DNA from: Pontiellaceae bacterium | Lineage (GTDB): Bacteria; Verrucomicrobiota; Kiritimatiellia; Kiritimatiellales; Tichowtungiaceae | Reading direction: 5' to 3' | Assembly (NCBI GenBank): GCA_029939835.1 | Contig: JAOZSE010000009.1 | Coordinates: 1 to 32,407, forward strand | DNA length: 32,407 nucleotides | Shown: positions 28,790 to 32,407 of the stretch, piece by piece | How the letters are laid out: the number at the start of each line of letters is the position of its first letter | Numbering within the stretch: position 1 is the first letter of the stretch | Notes under the pieces: generated by a model | Seen by the model: only the letters and a program-made list of their open reading frames with translations | What the model was told of the DNA's origin: nothing | Database searches by the model: none | Translations under genes and position numbers: made by a program

Positions 28790-29050
28790 TTACCCGTATC
28801 TATAGCCGGTCCGGTGATGCCAAAGGTGCCGGAACCAAAACCGTGACGTGGCGCCAATCAGAAGCATAGCGACGAGACAGACGGTAAAAATTAACACAAA
28901 CGGGCCGCGACAGGCTTCTAAATAGGCGTCTTCTGAAAAGAAATAGAGCGAAAGAAGTCCGCCCACGACAAAAACGAGGAACGCCGCCAAAAGCATTCCA
29001 CGGTCGGCCCGCAATCTAAACATCGGTACTTTGTCACCTGCCAATACCAT
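28790..29050 (-). CDS. Small two-TM membrane protein, paralog 2
   Basis: MVLAGDKVPMFRLRADRGMLLAAFLVFVVGGLLSLYFFSEDAYLEA...SRFWFRHLWHHRTGYRYG. Confidence 0.7.
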   Translation of the reverse strand: MVLAGDKVPMFRLRADRGMLLAAFLVFVVGGLLSLYFFSEDAYLEACRGPFVLIFTVCLVAMLLIGATSRFWFRHLWHHRTGYRYG

Positions 29051-29182
29051 TCTCTACCTCCAGACCGTTTTAGTCATGATTAATATGGTTCTGTTTACTC
29101 CAAATGTACAGATTTAAAAGAAGCAGTATTCATTCCATACTGCGGCCTGCGCATGGATTAATGGAGTTGCGGGTTAAAAAAG

Positions 29183-29429
29183 GGCTCTTCGCTACTTGAA
29201 CCGTGCCTCCGGCACTATTTTGCTTTGCAAAATTATTTATCGCTTCCGCCTTCATAAAATTACGGCGCGACAAGACGCTTTCAGGCGCGGGTATTATAAG
29301 ATTTCTACACCCGCTTCGTTAGAGGGAGGCAGAGAGGCTCCGAGGTTGGAGGGCGACAGCGGTTGTGAAAATATGAAGCTTTTTTGGCTATGACCCATTC
29401 AAAGTGACGAAGAGCCAAAAAGCGATCGG
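29183..29429. mobile_element. Possible non-autonomous element with inverted ends GGCTCTTCG...
   Basis: Left end ggctcttcgctacttgaa at about 29183. Right end at about 29398-29429 reads ggctcttcgtcactttgaa on the minus strand. No transposase between them. Confidence 0.4.
29309..29355 (+). repeat. Second partial copy of the 15136-15250 repeat
   Basis: acacccgcttcgttagagggaggcagagaggctccgagg, versus the reverse complement of 15208-15246 accacccgcttcgctagagtggggtcagagaggctccgagg. Confidence 0.7.
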
Positions 29430-29514
29430 CAGCCGCTTTCAGCTGAAGAATTTTCGGAGCCCCGGCGGCATGCACTGCGTGCCGGGGAAATAGAAACGAA
29501 TGTGCCCGGAAACC

Positions 29515-31128
29515 CTACTCCACGTCCAGCGGGCCGCCGGGCTTGTCCTGAACGATGGCATGCCGGGCGCGGGCGGCGGTTTCGGGCCAGTCCTCGTTAT
29601 AATGGAGGCCGCGGCTCTCTTTGCGGTGCTGCGCGGAGCGGACGATCAGCTCGGCCACGGCGGCAAGGTTGCGCAGTTCCAGCAGGTCGGCCGTTACCAG
29701 ATATTCCCTGTAATAGCTGCGGATTTCCTCGCGGATGGTGCGGATGCGCCGCCGCGCGCGCGTCAGGCGGCGGTCGGAACGAACAATGCCGACATAGTCC
29801 CACATTACCGTGCGCACTTCGTTCCAGTTGTGCTCGACCACCACCGCCTCGTCGCTCGAAACGGCTTCGCCGAGTTCCCACGGCGGAATCGAAACCTCTG
29901 CAACCGGGCCGGGCTGGTCGGCGGCAATTTCTTGCGCGGTGCAATATCCGCAGACCAGCGCTTCGAGCAGCGAGTTGCTTGCAAGACGGTTGGCGCCGTG
30001 CAGTCCTGTGCTGGCGACTTCGCCGATCGCGTAGAGCCCCGGCATCGCGGTGCGCCCGTTGACATCGGCGACGATCCCGCCGCAGGAGTAGTGTGCCGCA
30101 GGTACCACCGGCACGGGCGCGCGGGCCATATCGAACCCGAAGTTGAGACAGGCCTCGTAGAGCGTCGGAAAACGTTTCTGCAGGAAGTCGGCATCGCGGT
30201 GGGAAATATCAAGATAAACAAACGGGTCGCCGTGCTTTTTCATCACCGAGTCAATGGCGCGCGCGGTAATGTCGCGCGGTGCCAGCGATCCGCGTTTATC
30301 AAAGTCATAAACAAATTCGCGCCCGCGGCGGTCGATCAGCTTTGCGCCCTCCCCGCGCACCGCTTCGCTGATCAAAAATGTTTTGGCGTCCGGATGGTAG
30401 AGACAGGTGGGATGAAACTGGATCATCTCCATGTCGCGAATCGGCAGTCCGGCGCGCCAGGCCATTGCCACGCCGTCGCCGGTGGCGACGTCGGGATTGC
30501 TGGTATAAAGGTAAGCCTTGCCCAGCCCGCCGGTGGCCAGCACGGTAACGGGTGAGCGTACGGCAAAAATTTCGCCGGAGTTTTTATCGAGAAAGTAACA
30601 GCCGATGCAACGATCCTGTCCGGCCAGGCCGATCCAGCCGGTCGGCACCACATCAATGGCCAGCCAGTTTCCGGCGAGGGTGATGTTCGGGTCGGCCTTG
30701 GCGCGGGCGAGCAGGCCGTCAATCAGCGCCTTGCCGGTTACATCGCCTGCATGGAGTACGCGGCGGCGGGAGTGTCCGCCCTCCTGCCCGAGGTCATATT
30801 CTTCCCGGTTTTCGGCACGCCGCTCAAAATGAATCCCGAACTCCTCAAGTTCGGCAATTCGCGCACGCCCCCCTTCGACCACGGCACGCACGGCTTCTTC
30901 CTCGCTCAGGCCGCCACCGGTTTGCAGGGTGTCGGCCACGTGCTCCTCAATGGAATCGTCCGGATCCATCACACAGGCGATGCCGCCCTGTGCATAGCGG
31001 GAATTCCCCTCCTCGGCAGTGCGCTTGGAAACCAGCAGCACCTTGCCATGCGCGCTCAGGTGCAGCGCGGCCGTAAGGCCCGCCAGCCCGCTGCCGACCA
31101 CCAGGAAATCGCTGTCTCGTGTCTGCAT
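29515..31128 (-). CDS. nadB: L-aspartate oxidase
   Basis: DSDFLVVGSGLAGLTAALHLSAHGKVLLVSKR, NSRYAQGGIACVMDPDDS, FHPTCLYHP, SEAVRGEGAKL, AAHYSCGGIVADVNGRTAMPGLYAIGEVASTGLHGANRLASNSLLEALV. Confidence 0.96.
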   Translation of the reverse strand: MQTRDSDFLVVGSGLAGLTAALHLSAHGKVLLVSKRTAEEGNSRYAQGGIACVMDPDDSIEEHVADTLQTGGGLSEEEAVRAVVEGGRARIAELEEFGIHFERRAENREEYDLGQEGGHSRRRVLHAGDVTGKALIDGLLARAKADPNITLAGNWLAIDVVPTGWIGLAGQDRCIGCYFLDKNSGEIFAVRSPVTVLATGGLGKAYLYTSNPDVATGDGVAMAWRAGLPIRDMEMIQFHPTCLYHPDAKTFLISEAVRGEGAKLIDRRGREFVYDFDKRGSLAPRDITARAIDSVMKKHGDPFVYLDISHRDADFLQKRFPTLYEACLNFGFDMARAPVPVVPAAHYSCGGIVADVNGRTAMPGLYAIGEVASTGLHGANRLASNSLLEALVCGYCTAQEIAADQPGPVAEVSIPPWELGEAVSSDEAVVVEHNWNEVRTVMWDYVGIVRSDRRLTRARRRIRTIREEIRSYYREYLVTADLLELRNLAAVAELIVRSAQHRKESRGLHYNEDWPETAARARHAIVQDKPGGPLDVE

Positions 31129-31273
31129 GTTTTTGTAGGGGTTCCGGACGTTGGAAAATTTCAGCGGAACGCTACCACATTTTTTCCGTCAATAAAGGCT
31201 TCTCTTCCGCCGAAAGTCTGGCATTGTCCCGCGTTTTTGCGCAGAGTACCCATAACCGTGAGGAGGATCGATC

Positions 31274-32149
31274 ATGATTAAAAAAGGCGGAACCTATGTG
31301 GTGATGGGGCTTTTAAATACGGATTCCATCGCCTATGCCACCGGCAAGATGATTGAGGATCTCGGCGGCAACGTCATTTATACCGTGCAGAATGAGCGCA
31401 TGAAAAAGGTCTTTTTTGACCGCGGCTGTACCGACCTTCCGCAGGAAATTAAAGATGCCATGGTCATCAAGTACTGCGATGTCACCAACGAAGATGAAGT
31501 GCGCAGTGTCTTTAACGACATCGGCGACATCGACGGCCTCGTTCACTCCGTCGCCTTCGCGAACCCGAAAACCTGCCTCGGAAACCAGATGTACACCAGC
31601 TCGTACGATGATATTAAACAGGGCTTTCACATCAGCTGTGTTTCGCTGGCGACCGTTTCCCAGTTCGCACAGGAGCACATGCCGAACGGCGGCTCGATTG
31701 TAACGATATCCTTCGCCTCCCAGCTCGCGTTTCCTTACTACAACTGGATGGGCGTCAATAAAGCCGCACTCGAAGCACTGGTTCGCGCGCTGGCCCGTGA
31801 GTTTGGCCGCGAACATGTCCGCGTAAACGCGGTTTCGGCCGGCCCGCTCGCCACTAAAGCCGCCAAGTCGATCCCCCACTTTGCGCATCTGGCTCAAACC
31901 TGGAAAAAGATCAGCCCGCTTCCCTGGGACGCGGTCAACGACAAGGGCGAAGTGGCAAACTCCGTTCTCTTCCTGCTCGGGAAATATTCCAAAAAGATCA
32001 CCGGCCAAACCCTCTATGTGGATGGCGGTGCCTCCGCCGTCGGTGGCGAACTGCTCAAACATGAGAAACCCCTCAAGACCATGACCGCAAAAAAGCGCGA
32101 AGCCCGCGAACGGCTCAAACGGATGCAGGAACGGCAGAAAAAGAAATAG
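31274..32149 (+). CDS. fabI: Enoyl-[acyl-carrier-protein] reductase (FabI-type SDR)
   Basis: GGTYVVMGLLNTDSIAYATGKMIEDLGGNVIYT, FASQLAFPYYNWMGVNKAALEALVRALAREFGREHVRVNAVSAGPLATKAAKSI, ITGQTLYVDGG. Good RBS gaggagg upstream. Confidence 0.85.
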   Translation: MIKKGGTYVVMGLLNTDSIAYATGKMIEDLGGNVIYTVQNERMKKVFFDRGCTDLPQEIKDAMVIKYCDVTNEDEVRSVFNDIGDIDGLVHSVAFANPKTCLGNQMYTSSYDDIKQGFHISCVSLATVSQFAQEHMPNGGSIVTISFASQLAFPYYNWMGVNKAALEALVRALAREFGREHVRVNAVSAGPLATKAAKSIPHFAHLAQTWKKISPLPWDAVNDKGEVANSVLFLLGKYSKKITGQTLYVDGGASAVGGELLKHEKPLKTMTAKKREARERLKRMQERQKKK

Positions 32150-32352
32150 GGGATTCAGTCGAAAGTCGAAATGTCCAATGTCGCGAAAAGACGTTCGACT
32201 TTAGGCGTTCAGACCTTTGACTGTATCCCGCCGAATGGCCTGCCAAGCCGTAGCCGATGAGCAGAATCAAAAGCTGGTTTTGGAACACACGTCCGCCTTC
32301 GCAAGACTCCGGCGTGACCGCCTTCTCATTTCGCCTTGCTCATTGCGAAGGC

Positions 32353-32407
32353 TGGTGACCCCAACGGGAATCGAACCCGTGTTGCCAGGATGAAAACCTG
32401 GAGTCCT
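32353..32407 (-). tRNA. tRNA-Glu (TTC), partial at window edge
   Basis: Reverse complement ...AGGACTCCAGGTTTTCATCCTGGCAACACGGGTTCGATTCCCGTTGGGGTCACCA. Anticodon loop TTTTCAT; CCA encoded. Confidence 0.88.

Noticed and set aside
29196-29393. 65-aa ORF in the 29.2-29.4 kb region
   Set aside because: Lies within repeat/element-like sequence and has no conserved features; unlikely to be a real gene.

Overview
The window looks chromosomal, from a Gram-negative bacterium. The PVC/Kiritimatiellae-like affiliation is my guess from gene style and has not been tested. Left third (about 1-9.6 kb), minus strand: an RHS/YD-repeat locus. It has one long RHS gene with a partial C39-like peptidase N-terminus, followed by three displaced RHS C-terminal modules, each lacking a normal start. 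Three RHS tips end in different, non-homologous tails, and each is followed within about 10 bp by a different small membrane-protein ORF (candidate tip/partner pairs). One module is bracketed by a direct repeat of about 320 bp carrying an 83-aa ORF. The RHS 5' end is joined head-to-head to a 5'-truncated glyA fragment at about 9593. Next come an ECF sigma factor with a putative anti-sigma partner, and pyruvate phosphate dikinase with a strong terminator. The centre (about 14-27.7 kb) is a type IV pilus / type II secretion-like cluster: PilT-, secretin-, PilB/GspE- and PilC/GspF-like proteins, three prepilin-like proteins, PilM-like, PilN/O/P-position genes, a PilX-like protein and a beta-helix protein. 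The right part holds tRNA-Thr, a GIY-YIG fragment, two tandem paralogous membrane proteins, nadB, fabI and a partial tRNA-Glu. Tandem double-hairpin elements with changing stem sequences but preserved pairing recur in the intergenic gaps. All calls come from reading the sequence; no searches were run.
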